Assembly: GCF_024746835.1 (NCBI RefSeq)
Contig: NZ_CP080531.1
Location: 3,663,501-3,727,500, forward strand
DNA from: Mesorhizobium sp. AR02
Lineage (GTDB): Bacteria; Pseudomonadota; Alphaproteobacteria; Rhizobiales; Rhizobiaceae
Direction: 5' to 3'
DNA: 64,000 nt
The position numbers were made by a program, and so were the translations under genes. Positions 9,266 to 17,976 of this stretch are shown here, in pieces (the stretch's first letter is position 1; each line of letters begins with the position of its first letter). The notes beneath the pieces are model-generated. The model was not told where the DNA came from, did not search any database, and was given only the letters and a program-made list of their open reading frames with translations.

Positions 9266-10117
9266 TTGCTGCGGAATATTGTCGCCCTGCGCCGCGTGCT
9301 CTACGACGCGCTCGGCCATTTCAACACCGATGACGGCTGGGCAATGGCCAGCCATCTGGCGATCACCTCGCTGATGGCGCTGTTTCCGTTCCTGATCTTC
9401 GCCACGACGCTGGGCAGCTTCCTTGGCGCCCAAGCCTTTGCCGACACGGCCGTGCACCTGGTCTTCGACACCTGGCCGGATCAGATCGCCAAGCCGATCG
9501 CGCATGAGGTGCTGAACGTGCTGACCGTCCGGCGCACCGACCTGTTGACCTACGGCGTGCTGCTCGCCGCCTACTTTGCCTCGAACGGCATCGAGGCGCT
9601 GCGCACGTCGCTCAACCGCGCCTATCGCGTCACCGAGACGCGCGGCATCATCTATCGCCGCGTGCAGAGCATCTTCTTCGTGCTGATCGCCACCGCCGGT
9701 TTCCTGGCGATCAGCGTGCTTCTGGTGTTCGCGCCCTTGCTGGCGCGGCTGGCGGAAGCTCATTTCGAGTGGATCAAACCCTATACCGGCACGATCACGC
9801 TGTGGCGCTACGTCATTGCCTCAGCCGTCATCATCGGCGGGTTGTTTGCCGTGCATTACTGGTTGCCGGCCGGCAAGCGCCGCTTCGTCTCGCTGGTGCC
9901 GGGCATCGTCTTCACACTGGCGGCATGGCTTATCGGCTCGACGATGTTCGCCACCTATCTCGACCATTTCTCGTCTTATGTGACGACCTATGCTGGTCTG
10001 GCCTCGATCATGATCGCGGTGGTTTTCCTCTACATCGTCTCGGCGATCTTCATCCTCGGCGGCGAACTCAACGCCGCGATCAGCCGCTATCTGGAGGCAC
10101 GTGCCCGGGTCGGATGA
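9266..10117 (+). CDS. YihY/BrkB family inner membrane protein
   Basis: About 283 aa with six predicted membrane spans and conserved family sequence (DDGWAMASHLAITSLMALFPFL near the start; YVTTYAGLASIMIAVVFLYIVSAIFILGGELNA near the end). The role of the family is unsettled: it was annotated as ribonuclease BN or a serum-resistance factor and is now treated as a transporter-like envelope protein. The start is uncertain. TTG 9266 with AAGGGA about 10 nt upstream is my choice, because longer readings run into the divergent SDR gene. Confidence 0.85.
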   Translation: MLRNIVALRRVLYDALGHFNTDDGWAMASHLAITSLMALFPFLIFATTLGSFLGAQAFADTAVHLVFDTWPDQIAKPIAHEVLNVLTVRRTDLLTYGVLLAAYFASNGIEALRTSLNRAYRVTETRGIIYRRVQSIFFVLIATAGFLAISVLLVFAPLLARLAEAHFEWIKPYTGTITLWRYVIASAVIIGGLFAVHYWLPAGKRRFVSLVPGIVFTLAAWLIGSTMFATYLDHFSSYVTTYAGLASIMIAVVFLYIVSAIFILGGELNAAISRYLEARARVG

Positions 10118-10135
10118 GTCGATAGCGGCCATTCA

Positions 10136-10272
10136 GGAATTGAAGAACTGGAGAATTGAGGAATTGAAGAAAAAGCAGACAGCGCCAGATATGGCCGCTT
10201 TTCCTCAGTTCCTCAGTTCCTCAGTTCCTCAGTTCCTCAGTTCCTCAGTTCCTCAGTTCCTCAATTCTTCCC
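10136..10272. repeat. TTCCTCAG tandem repeat inside a long imperfect inverted repeat
   Basis: Seven perfect TTCCTCAG units (10201-10256) and one variant unit (10257-10264) lie between the convergent BrkB and EamA genes. A left arm at about 10153-10177 (GGAATTGAAGAAAAAGC and neighbours) is complementary, with G-U pairs, to the repeat start at 10196-10219. The region could therefore fold as a long hairpin and act as a shared terminator. The EamA stop codon (10247-10245) is supplied by one repeat unit. Confidence 0.85.
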
Positions 10273-11141
10273 TTGGCCTGCCGCGCCGTTGCCAGGCCAA
10301 CGCCGAAGGTCGTGATCGCCATGCCGACAATCTGCAGCGCGTTGAGCTGTTCGTCGAACAGTGCCCAGGCGATGATCGCCGTCACCGCCGGCACCAGGTA
10401 GAACAGCGAGGCGACTTTCGACATCTCGCCGTCGCGGATCATCACCATCAGCAGGAAGATGGCGCCGAGCGACAGCACCAGCACCAGCCAGGCCATGGCG
10501 AAGATCAGTTCGCCGTTGATGATGACGATGTGCGTCTCGAAGGCAAGCGCGGCCAGGATCATCAGCGAGGCGCCGCCGACATATTGCCACATGGTCGCCG
10601 CGACGAGGTCACCGCTGGAAGCAAAGCGCTTCTGCCAGATGGTGCCGGCGCTCATGCCAAGCACCGAGACCAGGGATGCGGTCAGTGTCGCCGCGGTCAC
10701 ACCGCCGCCGAGCGCCCCGAGCTTCGGCCACAGCACGATGACGATGCCGATCAGGCCGATGCCAAGGCCAAGCCAGTGGCGCGGCAGGATGGCCTCGCCG
10801 AGAAACTTGCCGGCAAGCACCGCCGTGATCAGCGGCTGCAGGCCAACGATCAGGGCCGAAAACCCGGCCGGCATGCCCCGGTGGATGGCCCAGAAGACGG
10901 CGCCGAGATAGACGCCATGCATGAGCACGCCGGCGCCGGTGGCGTGCAGCGTCTCCTTGCGGGTGGCTCGTTTCGAACCCAGCACGGGCATCAGGACAGC
11001 CAGCAGGATGGCGGCGATGACGAAACGCGCGGCGAGGAAGGTGAACGGCTCCGCCCACGGCATGGCGTAGCGGGCGCCGATGAAGCCGGTCGCCCACAGG
11101 ACGACGAAGGTGGCGGGGATGAACCGCTTGATGCTTTGCAT
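10245..11141 (-). CDS. EamA-family drug/metabolite transporter
   Basis: 298 aa with ten hydrophobic helices in two EamA halves (first half 5-140, second 150-290). It begins with the typical FVVLWATGFIGARYAMPWAEPFTFLAARF. It is probably an exporter of small metabolites; the substrate cannot be read from sequence. The last codons and stop lie within the TTCCTCAG repeat, so repeat changes could alter the extreme C-terminus. ATG 11141 is the only reasonable start. Confidence 0.9.
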   Translation of the reverse strand: MQSIKRFIPATFVVLWATGFIGARYAMPWAEPFTFLAARFVIAAILLAVLMPVLGSKRATRKETLHATGAGVLMHGVYLGAVFWAIHRGMPAGFSALIVGLQPLITAVLAGKFLGEAILPRHWLGLGIGLIGIVIVLWPKLGALGGGVTAATLTASLVSVLGMSAGTIWQKRFASSGDLVAATMWQYVGGASLMILAALAFETHIVIINGELIFAMAWLVLVLSLGAIFLLMVMIRDGEMSKVASLFYLVPAVTAIIAWALFDEQLNALQIVGMAITTFGVGLATARQAKGRIEELRN

Positions 11142-11293
11142 TTTTCCGGAGACCGCGAGGCTGGGGAAGTTGACCGTGGCGCTGCTCTAGTCCCGTTCAA
11201 CGCGGTGCGCAAAGCGAAACGATTGATCCATGCATCACCGGAATTCAATTGGCGGTGCCTCGACACGCGTTTCCCAGAGTTTCTTCGCCAGGC

Positions 11294-12169
11294 TCAGAGC
11301 CCAACCATTCGCCTGATGTCGTCAGGCGATGCACCGGCATCGCGCAAGGCCGCAAGGCCGGTATCGCCAAGGCTCTTCGACAGTTTTCGCCCATCCGGCC
11401 CGAGGATGAGCCGATGGTGGAAATAGGCGGGTTGCGGCAGCCCAAGCAGTTCCTGCAGCAGGCGCTGCACGCCGGTGGCGGAAAACAGATCCTGGCCGCG
11501 CACGACGTGGCTGACGCCTTGCAGGACGTCGTCCATAACGACGGCGAGGTGGTAGCTGGTCGGGATGTCGCGGCGCGCCACGATCACGTCGCCCCAGTCC
11601 TGCGGTCGGGCTTCGACGGAGCGCGTCGTGGACAGCGTCTCATCGCCGAATTCGGCCCATGCGAGGTCCCTGCCGACACGCGCCATGGCGGCATCGACAT
11701 CCAGTCGCCAGGCGAAGGGCGCATTTTCGGCGATGCGCCGCTTGCGTTCCCTGACCGGCAGCGCCTTGTCGGCGGGGGGATAGAGCGGCACGCCATCGGG
11801 GTCGCGCGGCCAGTCGCGTCCGTGCTTTTCGCTGTCGGCGATGAAGGCCCTGATGTCGCCACGGCTCATGAAGGCGGGATAGACGAGTTCTTCGCGGATC
11901 AGCCGGTCAAGCACCGCCTCGTACTCGGCGAAATGCTCGGATTGGCGGCGCACCGGCTCTTCCCAGCCAAGCCCCAGCCATTTCAGATCGGCAAGCACGC
12001 CTGCCTCGAATTGCGGCGTGCAGCGTGTCGTGTCGATATCCTCGATGCGCAGCAGCAGCCGGCCGCCGCTAGCCTTTGCCAGCTTCCGGTTGAGCAGTGC
12101 CGAATAGGCATGGCCGAGATGCAGTTCGCCGTTGGGGCTGGGCGCGAAGCGGAATGTCAGGAGCGTCAT
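11294..12169 (-). CDS. gluQ: Glutamyl-queuosine tRNA(Asp) synthetase
   Basis: 291 aa, the length of GluQ-RS rather than a full GluRS. The class I synthetase motifs are intact: HLGH at 17-20 and KLSKS at 262-266, with FAPSPNG before HLGH. It attaches glutamate to queuosine at the wobble position of tRNA-Asp. It lacks the usual zinc-binding cysteines: the YxCxC region reads YPAFMSR (97-103), and the whole protein has one Cys (50). It is divergent from the DNA glycosylase gene. Confidence 0.92.
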   Translation of the reverse strand: MTLLTFRFAPSPNGELHLGHAYSALLNRKLAKASGGRLLLRIEDIDTTRCTPQFEAGVLADLKWLGLGWEEPVRRQSEHFAEYEAVLDRLIREELVYPAFMSRGDIRAFIADSEKHGRDWPRDPDGVPLYPPADKALPVRERKRRIAENAPFAWRLDVDAAMARVGRDLAWAEFGDETLSTTRSVEARPQDWGDVIVARRDIPTSYHLAVVMDDVLQGVSHVVRGQDLFSATGVQRLLQELLGLPQPAYFHHRLILGPDGRKLSKSLGDTGLAALRDAGASPDDIRRMVGL

Positions 12170-12244
12170 GTCTCGAGCGGCAATCGGGTTGTGCTGTGGT
12201 TTCGGCGATTGCTACTTTGCGGCACATTGGCGGACAAGGATACC

Positions 12245-12886
12245 ATGCAACGCATCGCAACACTGGACGACATTGCGCGCGGGCTGGATGCGCTTTGCAT
12301 CATCGACCCGCGCCTGGAAAAGGTGCGCGGCATGGCCGGCGAGGTGCCGCTCAGACTTTCGGAGCCAGGATTCAGGAGCCTGGCCTCGATCATCGTCTCG
12401 CAGCAGGTGTCGCGGGCGAGCGCCGACGCGATCTTTGGCCGGCTGACCAAGCTCGTCGACCCGCTGACGCCGCGGGCGATCCTGGCCGCCGGCGAGGATA
12501 TGTTTCGCGAGGCCGGCCTGTCGCGGCCCAAGCAGCGCGGCCTGATCGCAATTGCCCAGGCCGTGGCCGACGGCCTCGACCTCAATCACCTCTGTTCGCT
12601 CGACGCAACCGAGGCCATCACGGCGATGACGGCGGTGCCCGGTATCGGCCCCTGGACGGCGGAAGTGTACCTTCTGTTTGCCGCGGGGCACCCCGACATC
12701 TTCCCCGCGCGCGATGTCGCGCTGCAGAGCGCGGTCGGCCATGCGCTCGGCATCGACCCGCGTCCGCCGGAGAAAACACTGATCGCATTGGCCGAATCAT
12801 GGAGCCCGTGGCGAGGTGTCGCATCGCGGCTTTTCTGGTCCTATTATCGCGAAACCAGGGGCAGGGACGCAGCACCTCCGGCCTGA
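12245..12886 (+). CDS. DNA-3-methyladenine glycosylase II (AlkA-like)
   Basis: 213 aa, the short form without the N-terminal domain of E. coli AlkA. The helix-hairpin-helix (VPGIGPWTA, 131-139) and the catalytic Asp157 (FPARDVALQ) define the HhH-GPD fold. It removes alkylated bases in base excision repair. ATG 12245 is the start; the frame stays open far upstream only as antisense to gluQ. The short divergent gap (12170-12244) must carry both promoters. Confidence 0.9.
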   Translation: MQRIATLDDIARGLDALCIIDPRLEKVRGMAGEVPLRLSEPGFRSLASIIVSQQVSRASADAIFGRLTKLVDPLTPRAILAAGEDMFREAGLSRPKQRGLIAIAQAVADGLDLNHLCSLDATEAITAMTAVPGIGPWTAEVYLLFAAGHPDIFPARDVALQSAVGHALGIDPRPPEKTLIALAESWSPWRGVASRLFWSYYRETRGRDAAPPA

Positions 12887-13015
12887 ATCCGCAAAAAGTC
12901 ATAAAAATCGAGGGTTTTTGACGCGTTGGGCAAGCGACAATCCGCTTCACATCCCTGTCATGTCGGGCTTACAGTATCCGCGCCGATCGGTTCGAGAAAC
13001 TAGGAGGTAAACAAG

Positions 13016-13573
13016 GTGACGGTTGCCGTATCTCCGGATGGGCTTCCAGCGCTGGTGCTGAATGCGGATTACCGTCCGCTCAGCTATTACCCCTTGTCGC
13101 TCTGGTCCTGGCAGGACGCCATCAAGGCGGTGTTCCTCGACCGGGTGAACATCGTCGCCGAATACGAGCACGCGGTGTCCTCGCCGACCTTCTCGATGAA
13201 GCTGCCGAGCGTGGTCAGCCTGAAGGCCTATGTGAAGCCGTCCAGGCATCCGGCCTTCACCCGCTTCAACGTCTTCCTGCGCGACCGCTTCCAATGCCAG
13301 TATTGCGGTACGCCTGACGACCTGACCTTCGACCACGTCATCCCGCGCCATCGCGGCGGTGCGACGACCTGGGAGAATGTCGTCGCCGCCTGCTCGCCCT
13401 GCAATCTGAGGAAGGGCGGCATGATGCCGGCGCATGCCAAGATGTGGCCGCTGCAGAAGCCCTATCAGCCGACCGTGCATGATTTGCACAACAACGGCCG
13501 CCTGTTCCCGCCGAACCATCTGCATGAAAGCTGGATGGATTATCTCTACTGGGATGTTGAGCTGGAGCCCTGA
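13016..13573 (+). CDS. HNH endonuclease
   Basis: 185 aa. The HNH domain is complete: Cys94-Cys97, DH at 106-107, Asn121, and Cys126-Cys129 for the structural zinc. The GTG at 13016 has a perfect TAGGAGGT ribosome-binding site at 13001-13008. This type is a widespread, chromosomally conserved HNH protein in alphaproteobacteria, and I see no sign of an adjacent methylase, intron or phage gene. Its in vivo substrate is unknown. Confidence 0.9.
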   Translation: MTVAVSPDGLPALVLNADYRPLSYYPLSLWSWQDAIKAVFLDRVNIVAEYEHAVSSPTFSMKLPSVVSLKAYVKPSRHPAFTRFNVFLRDRFQCQYCGTPDDLTFDHVIPRHRGGATTWENVVAACSPCNLRKGGMMPAHAKMWPLQKPYQPTVHDLHNNGRLFPPNHLHESWMDYLYWDVELEP

Positions 13574-14109
13574 GATCGTTCGAGAATTCGGGAGGCTGGC
13601 CGCCTGAAGCGATTTTCTGCGCTTCCGGCCTTCGCTGGCCGAAGCACTCATGGGTGGTCGGACAGTTCAGGCTACGGCCGGCGCAGGCCGGTGCTCACAT
13701 GCCTACCAGACCATGATAATCTGACACTCCCGATATCGCACCAGCTCGGTCGCGCTCACTTACCAGCGGCTTCGCGTTCAAGGACCGGCTTCCCCCACTC
13801 CACTCCGTCGCTGCTTCGCAGCGCCACCTCTCCCCCCTCCGGAGGGAGGGGAAGGGAGCCTGCTGGAGGCCGGAGGGAGGGGAAGGGAGCCTGCTGGAGG
13901 CCGGAGTAGAGAAGGGAGCCTGTTGGAGGAGCGCTGGCTACAACAGGCTCGCGCCCTTCCTCTACCCCGTCGATCGGGGGAGAGGTGGCTCGGCGAAGCC
14001 GAGACGGAGTGGGGGTCGATCTGGCTCGGACGTCGAAAGCCGCGCCATGCGGCTCAGCCTGCCGAATTTTTTGCTCGAACCCTACGCCGTGGGGCTCAAT
14101 CGAATTTGA
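13574..14109. other. Gene-free stretch of mosaic repeats
   Basis: No supportable gene. The right two thirds are repeat sequence: a long imperfect inverted repeat (13791-13836 with 13976-14015) enclosing 31-bp tandem units, listed separately. The left part (13574-13740) shows no clear terminator or promoter. Confidence 0.75.
13791..14015. repeat. Long inverted repeat enclosing 31-bp tandem units
   Basis: The left arm 13791-13836 (CACTCCGTCGCTGCTTCGC and CACCTCTCCCCC) is complementary to the right arm 13976-14015 (GGGGGAGAGGTGG and GACGGAGTGGGGG). Between them a 31-bp unit beginning GGAGGGAGGGGAAGG occurs twice perfectly (13841-13871 and 13872-13902) and once degenerately (13903-13930). It is a dispersed-repeat type of the rhizobial intergenic mosaic kind, not a CRISPR, because there are no spacers. 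Confidence 0.85.
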
Positions 14110-14628
14110 TCAGTCGCGGGAAAGTGCACCGCGGAAGGCGACGGCGGCCAGGATCAGGCTGGCGATGGCGTTCCAGCCGGCCAGCGACAGGCCCAGGATG
14201 CGCAGTGCCGCCTTGTCGCAGGAGGGCGGCACGAATTTATCGAGCGCGTCGAGCACGCCCTTGCCGCCGGTGTCGACCGGGCCGGCGCCCGCCGTGCAGT
14301 CGGTCGGGCCGGCCCACCACTGCCACTCGACGCCTGAGTGGTAGACGCCGAGATAGAGGCCGTAGAGCATCAACAGGCCGCCAATGCCCAGCAGGCCGCG
14401 CGTCAGCCAGGCTGGTGCGTGCAGCATCGATGCAATCACCGCCAGCACCATCAGCGGCGCGCCGATATAGTAGGGGGTGCGCTGTTCCAGGCAGAGGTGG
14501 CAGGGGATATAGCCGCCAATGTACTGGAAGCAGAGCGCCGAGCCGACAGTCGCGGCCATGGCGACGGCGAGAAACAGGGCGGTGCGTGTCCGCTGGCGTC
14601 CGATATCGGCATTCATGGTCGCTGTCAT
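14110..14628 (-). CDS. dsbB: Disulfide bond formation protein B
   Basis: 172 aa with four membrane helices. The first periplasmic loop has the active pair CHLC (Cys43, Cys46), and the second loop has Cys111 and Cys137. Those four cysteines pass electrons from DsbA to ubiquinone. The spacing of the second pair is wider than in E. coli but usual for alphaproteobacterial members. ATG 14628 or 14616 are both possible starts. DsbA is not in the window. Confidence 0.92.
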   Translation of the reverse strand: MTATMNADIGRQRTRTALFLAVAMAATVGSALCFQYIGGYIPCHLCLEQRTPYYIGAPLMVLAVIASMLHAPAWLTRGLLGIGGLLMLYGLYLGVYHSGVEWQWWAGPTDCTAGAGPVDTGGKGVLDALDKFVPPSCDKAALRILGLSLAGWNAIASLILAAVAFRGALSRD

Positions 14629-14658
14629 GAGGTCTTTCGTCCGTTGCGTTCGGCCCGC

Positions 14659-15246
14659 TTAGAATGCGTATTTGACGACGATATAGAGCAAAATCAGGGC
14701 AGCCGCCGCGGCGCCGACGATCAGGCCAAGGCGCTTTTCGATGAACTCGCGGATCGACTCGCCGTAGCGGCGCAAAAGCCAGGCCAGCAGCAGGAAGCGG
14801 GCACCACGGGCAACGATCGCCAGCCCGACGAACAGCAACAAAGGCGTGCCGATGACGCCGGAGAGAATCGTCACCACCTTGATCGGCGGCAGATGGGCGG
14901 CGCCCGAGGTGATCAGCATCAGGATGACGAAGCCGGTCCCTGCTCCCGCGCGCAGCTTCTCGAACTCGTCGTACTTGCCGTAGAATTCGAGGATCGGCCG
15001 GGCGACGGCCTCATAAGCATAATGGCCGATGAACCAGCCGGCGATGCCGCCCAGCACCGAGGCGACGGTGGCAATCAGCGCATAGCGATAGGCGCGATCC
15101 GGCCGCGACAGCGCCATCGGCAAGAACAGCACATCGGCCGGCACCAGGAACACCGAACTCTCGACGAAAGCGATGAAGGCCAGCCACCATTCGGCGGATT
15201 TGCGCGCCGCCAGCGACAGGGTCCAGTCGTACAGTCCGCGAAGCAT
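14659..15246 (-). CDS. DedA/YqaA-family membrane protein
   Basis: 195 aa with about five hydrophobic segments. The YqaA-like core is present (ESSVFLVPADVLFLPMAL; GIAGWFIGHYAYEAVARPI; then IVARGARFLLLAWLLRRYG). Members of the SNARE-associated/DedA superfamily work in membrane homeostasis or lipid flipping. ATG 15246 is preceded by GGAGAG. It is 30 bases upstream of dsbB on the same strand, so probably co-transcribed. Confidence 0.88.
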   Translation of the reverse strand: MLRGLYDWTLSLAARKSAEWWLAFIAFVESSVFLVPADVLFLPMALSRPDRAYRYALIATVASVLGGIAGWFIGHYAYEAVARPILEFYGKYDEFEKLRAGAGTGFVILMLITSGAAHLPPIKVVTILSGVIGTPLLLFVGLAIVARGARFLLLAWLLRRYGESIREFIEKRLGLIVGAAAAALILLYIVVKYAF

Positions 15247-15519
15247 CGGCTCTCCTATGCGTGTCGCCCAAAAGTGCTGAGATGCCTGGGGCAAAGGCAG
15301 GGATGAAAACAAGACCCAAAGCGCGCGCGGCCATCCATTCAAACACGCCACGCTCCATGCGCCGCCTGTCTAGAAAGATTTTCCGCGCTGCACAATGGCA
15401 GCACTGCCACGAAATCAAAAGGCGAAGATTGGTCGCATCCCCGTGATCTCGAGAATTGGCCAGTTGACGAACAGGCCTCCGACCGTATAGTCCGCGCCCA
15501 TCCAGGCCGCCCGGCCTGA

Positions 15520-15604
15520 GCCCCTATGGCGGAATTGGTAGACGCGCTCGACTCAAAATCGAGTTCCGCAAGGAGTGCTGGTTCGATCCCGGCTAGGGGC
15601 ACCA
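15520..15604 (+). tRNA. tRNA-Leu (CAA anticodon)
   Basis: 85 nt including an encoded CCA. The acceptor stem GCCCCTA pairs with TAGGGGC. The anticodon stem CTCGA/TCGAG encloses the loop CTCAAAA, giving anticodon CAA. The long variable arm (about TTCCGCAAGGAG) is typical of class II tRNA-Leu, and GGTTCGATCCC is the T arm. It reads codon UUG. Confidence 0.96.
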
Positions 15605-15850
15605 CCCTTCGCTCTCCGAGCTTCTGGTGGCAAGCCACTCGAAGCTCGTTAGACGAAGGACTGCTGTAGGTACGATTCAGCGCCTGTCAGGCGCACCATT
15701 CCATGTTCAGGGAACTGGTCTACGGTTGCCTGCTCATGGTCCAGGGCAAGCTCGATGAGGCCACGGATGGCTTTCACTGCGCCGGACGCAGCCTAGAGGA
15801 TTTAGGGCGCAGGCCGGCTACAGTGCCAGCCTGCGCCCTCGCCAATCCGG
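15605..15850. other. Stretch after tRNA-Leu without a recognised gene
   Basis: CCCTTCG just after the tRNA can pair with CGAAGG at about 15653-15659, which may be a tRNA terminator or processing hairpin. The remainder has no convincing coding signal, and I find no second copy of the tRNA 3' end that would mark an integrated element. Confidence 0.5.
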
Positions 15851-16531
15851 TCAAAGCGAGTGCTTATAGCCGATCCCGATGTTCCATTTGTCACCGGCGA
15901 GATCGTTGTAGGGAGCCGAGGTCGTGTCGGTCTTCTTCCAGGAATAACCGACGCTGGCATAGACCGCGTTGGTGGAGTCGATGTTGTAGGTCACGCCCGT
16001 GGCCAATTTTGGCGTTTCCCAGGTGGTGCTGAAGGCATTGCGGTAGCGGAAGTTGAAGACGTTCCAGGTCCACTGCTTGGACAGCTTCCAATCGCCTGCG
16101 AGGTACAGGGCGTAGTAGGGAACATTCGCGTTGGCATCCGCATCCTTGATGATGCCTGTGTCGTGCCAGGTGTAGCCGAGCCCCAGGCTGGGGGTCAGGG
16201 TGAAGGCATCCGTGACCTTGATTTTGTAGCCGAGGCTCGCTTCGGCGTAGTACTGCGACTTTCCGCCGGTCTTGAAGGTCGGCTGGATAAAGATCCCGCC
16301 GACGAAATTATTGTCGAAATTGTGCGAAACGCTGAGTTTGAAGTAGGTGTCGGCAAGCGACCGGGCGGTGTTGCTGCCATTGTCGATGGCGTAGAATTCC
16401 GGGTCCCCTTCGATTGCAATCGTCCAGGTCGGCGCTGCCGGTGGCGGGGCTTCGACCAGGTCGGCTGCAAAGGCTGATGTGGCCATGGACAAGCAGACGC
16501 CCAATGGGGCGATGATGGTACGCAAAAGCAT
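15851..16531 (-). CDS. Outer-membrane beta-barrel protein
   Basis: 226 aa. A signal peptide ends near AFA-ADL (residues 20-24), followed by a short Pro/Ala stretch. Alternating amphipathic strands follow, with aromatic girdles and a barrel-like C-terminal strand (KWNIGIGYKHSL). It resembles small rhizobial porin-like barrels, but I recognise no specific family or ligand. ATG 16531 has GAGGAAAG upstream. It lies 275 bases downstream of the beta-propeller gene on the same strand. Confidence 0.8.
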   Translation of the reverse strand: MLLRTIIAPLGVCLSMATSAFAADLVEAPPPAAPTWTIAIEGDPEFYAIDNGSNTARSLADTYFKLSVSHNFDNNFVGGIFIQPTFKTGGKSQYYAEASLGYKIKVTDAFTLTPSLGLGYTWHDTGIIKDADANANVPYYALYLAGDWKLSKQWTWNVFNFRYRNAFSTTWETPKLATGVTYNIDSTNAVYASVGYSWKKTDTTSAPYNDLAGDKWNIGIGYKHSL

Positions 16532-16806
16532 GGTCTTTCCTCGAGATGTGGCGGCGCATCGGGATGGAGCGGCGCGTTGGGATGTGGCGATAATTTTGCT
16601 AGGCGCGCGCCATTACAGTTATGTGACGATGTGCCATTCGTGTGGACGGCTTTGTCCAAACGGCTCTCGGCAGGATACTGGCGGTGCAGTTTGGTCACAC
16701 TCGCGAGGTGGCGACGGCAACAAACCTATTCGATCAGAACGGTTTCCGCCTTGGACGAAGCAGGCACACCAGACGGCTGTGTCACGCGTCTTCGCAGCCG
16801 AGCTGG

Positions 16807-17976
16807 CTATCGCATGTTGCCGGTGTGGCCCTGCGAGTATCGGCCGGGCTGCGGCCAGACGGTCAGGCCGTGAGGCTCGACGCCGACCCGGATTTTCGTC
16901 ACGGCGCCCGAGGTCGTGTCGATCATGTAGACCTCGCTGTCGAAGCGGCCGGACAGCCACAATTGCTTGCCGTCAGCGCTGACATTGCCCATGTCGGGGC
17001 TGCCGCCACCGGGTATCGGCCATTGCGCGACGACCGAACGGGTGGCGAAATCGATGACGGTTACGCTGCCCGGCCCTTTAGCGCGGCCTTGCTCCATCTT
17101 GTGCGAGCCGCGATTTGAAACGTAGAGCTTTGTCCCGTCACGGCTCACGACAAATCCGTGCGTGCCGATGCCGGTGGCGATGAAGCCGATCTCGGAAAAG
17201 CTGTCTCCGTCGATCAGGAACACGCCGTCGTTCATCATGTCGGCGACATAGAAGACCTTGCCGTCGGGGGAGAGCCTGACGTCCTGCGGCATGCCCATTT
17301 TGGACAGAGCGAGGTGGCCGAGCACCTTCTGATTTTTCAGGTCGACCTTCAGGAGGCCGCCTTCGCCATATTCGCAGGTGAAGATGGCGTAGGAATTGTC
17401 GACGGAAAAATCGGCGTGGTTGATACCAGGGCAGGTCGGCGTCGGGATCGTCGATTTCAACGCCATGGTCTGCGGATCGCGCAGGTCGAGCCGCTGGTAG
17501 GCTTCATCGACGATGACGGCCGCACTTCCGTCCGGCATGAAATACATGTTGTAGGGGTCATCGACCGGAATTTCGTGACCCGGCTTGGCGGTCTTGGGGT
17601 CGATAGGCGTTACGCTGCCCTTGCTGGTGCCGCTGGCGTTGTTGGCGACCCAGAGCGTCTTCAGATCCCAGGACGGAACGACGTGCTGCGGCTTGCGCCC
17701 GACGGGGAACCTGTCGACTTCCTTGAGGGTCACGGGGTCGATCACCGATACGCTGGTGGACGAGCGGTTCGGAACATAGACACGTGGCAGCGCGCCGGCC
17801 GTCGCCGGGCTCAAATGATCAGAAGTTGTCTGGCTGTAGATATTCATCGGAGCGCGGGGCGGCGGCTCGCTGCAATCCTCCGGGCACGAGCCGGCCGAAG
17901 CCGATGCCGACGACAGCGCGAACAAGAACACGAGCGGCGCGCACAAGCTCGTGAACCACCAATATGGCTTGATCAT
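16807..17976 (-). CDS. Exported YVTN-type beta-propeller protein
   Basis: 389 aa. A signal peptide (about 1-28) is followed by CPEDC (Cys31, Cys35), a Pro-rich linker and repeated beta-propeller blades with YVTN-like motifs (RVYVPNRSSTSVSVIDPVT, TLWVANNASG, KVFYVADMMNDGVFLID, KLYVSNRGSHK, QLWLSGRFDSEVYMID). Such proteins bind ligands or serve in quinoprotein-associated periplasmic oxidation; no PQQ or haem ligand is obvious here. Its ATG overlaps the stop of the creatininase gene by four bases (ATGA), so translation is coupled. The longer open frame upstream is antisense-free noise within the creatininase gene. Confidence 0.88.
   Translation of the reverse strand: MIKPYWWFTSLCAPLVFLFALSSASASAGSCPEDCSEPPPRAPMNIYSQTTSDHLSPATAGALPRVYVPNRSSTSVSVIDPVTLKEVDRFPVGRKPQHVVPSWDLKTLWVANNASGTSKGSVTPIDPKTAKPGHEIPVDDPYNMYFMPDGSAAVIVDEAYQRLDLRDPQTMALKSTIPTPTCPGINHADFSVDNSYAIFTCEYGEGGLLKVDLKNQKVLGHLALSKMGMPQDVRLSPDGKVFYVADMMNDGVFLIDGDSFSEIGFIATGIGTHGFVVSRDGTKLYVSNRGSHKMEQGRAKGPGSVTVIDFATRSVVAQWPIPGGGSPDMGNVSADGKQLWLSGRFDSEVYMIDTTSGAVTKIRVGVEPHGLTVWPQPGRYSQGHTGNMR

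Noticed and set aside
10101..11426. Plus-strand frame running through the TTCCTCAG repeat and across the EamA gene
   Set aside because: It is antisense to a clear ten-helix transporter and has repeat-derived low complexity.
11249..12244. Upstream extension of the DNA glycosylase frame
   Set aside because: It is antisense to gluQ; family homology begins at ATG 12245.
13841..13930. Possible CRISPR array
   Set aside because: The 31-bp units are directly abutting with no spacers, and no cas genes are present.
15520..15850. tRNA-Leu as an integration site of a genomic island ending near 22 kb
   Set aside because: No integrase and no second copy of the tRNA 3' end were found downstream.
15703..16032. 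Plus-strand frame after tRNA-Leu
   Set aside because: Arg/Ser/Cys-rich, overlaps the 3' end of the outer-membrane barrel gene in antisense.
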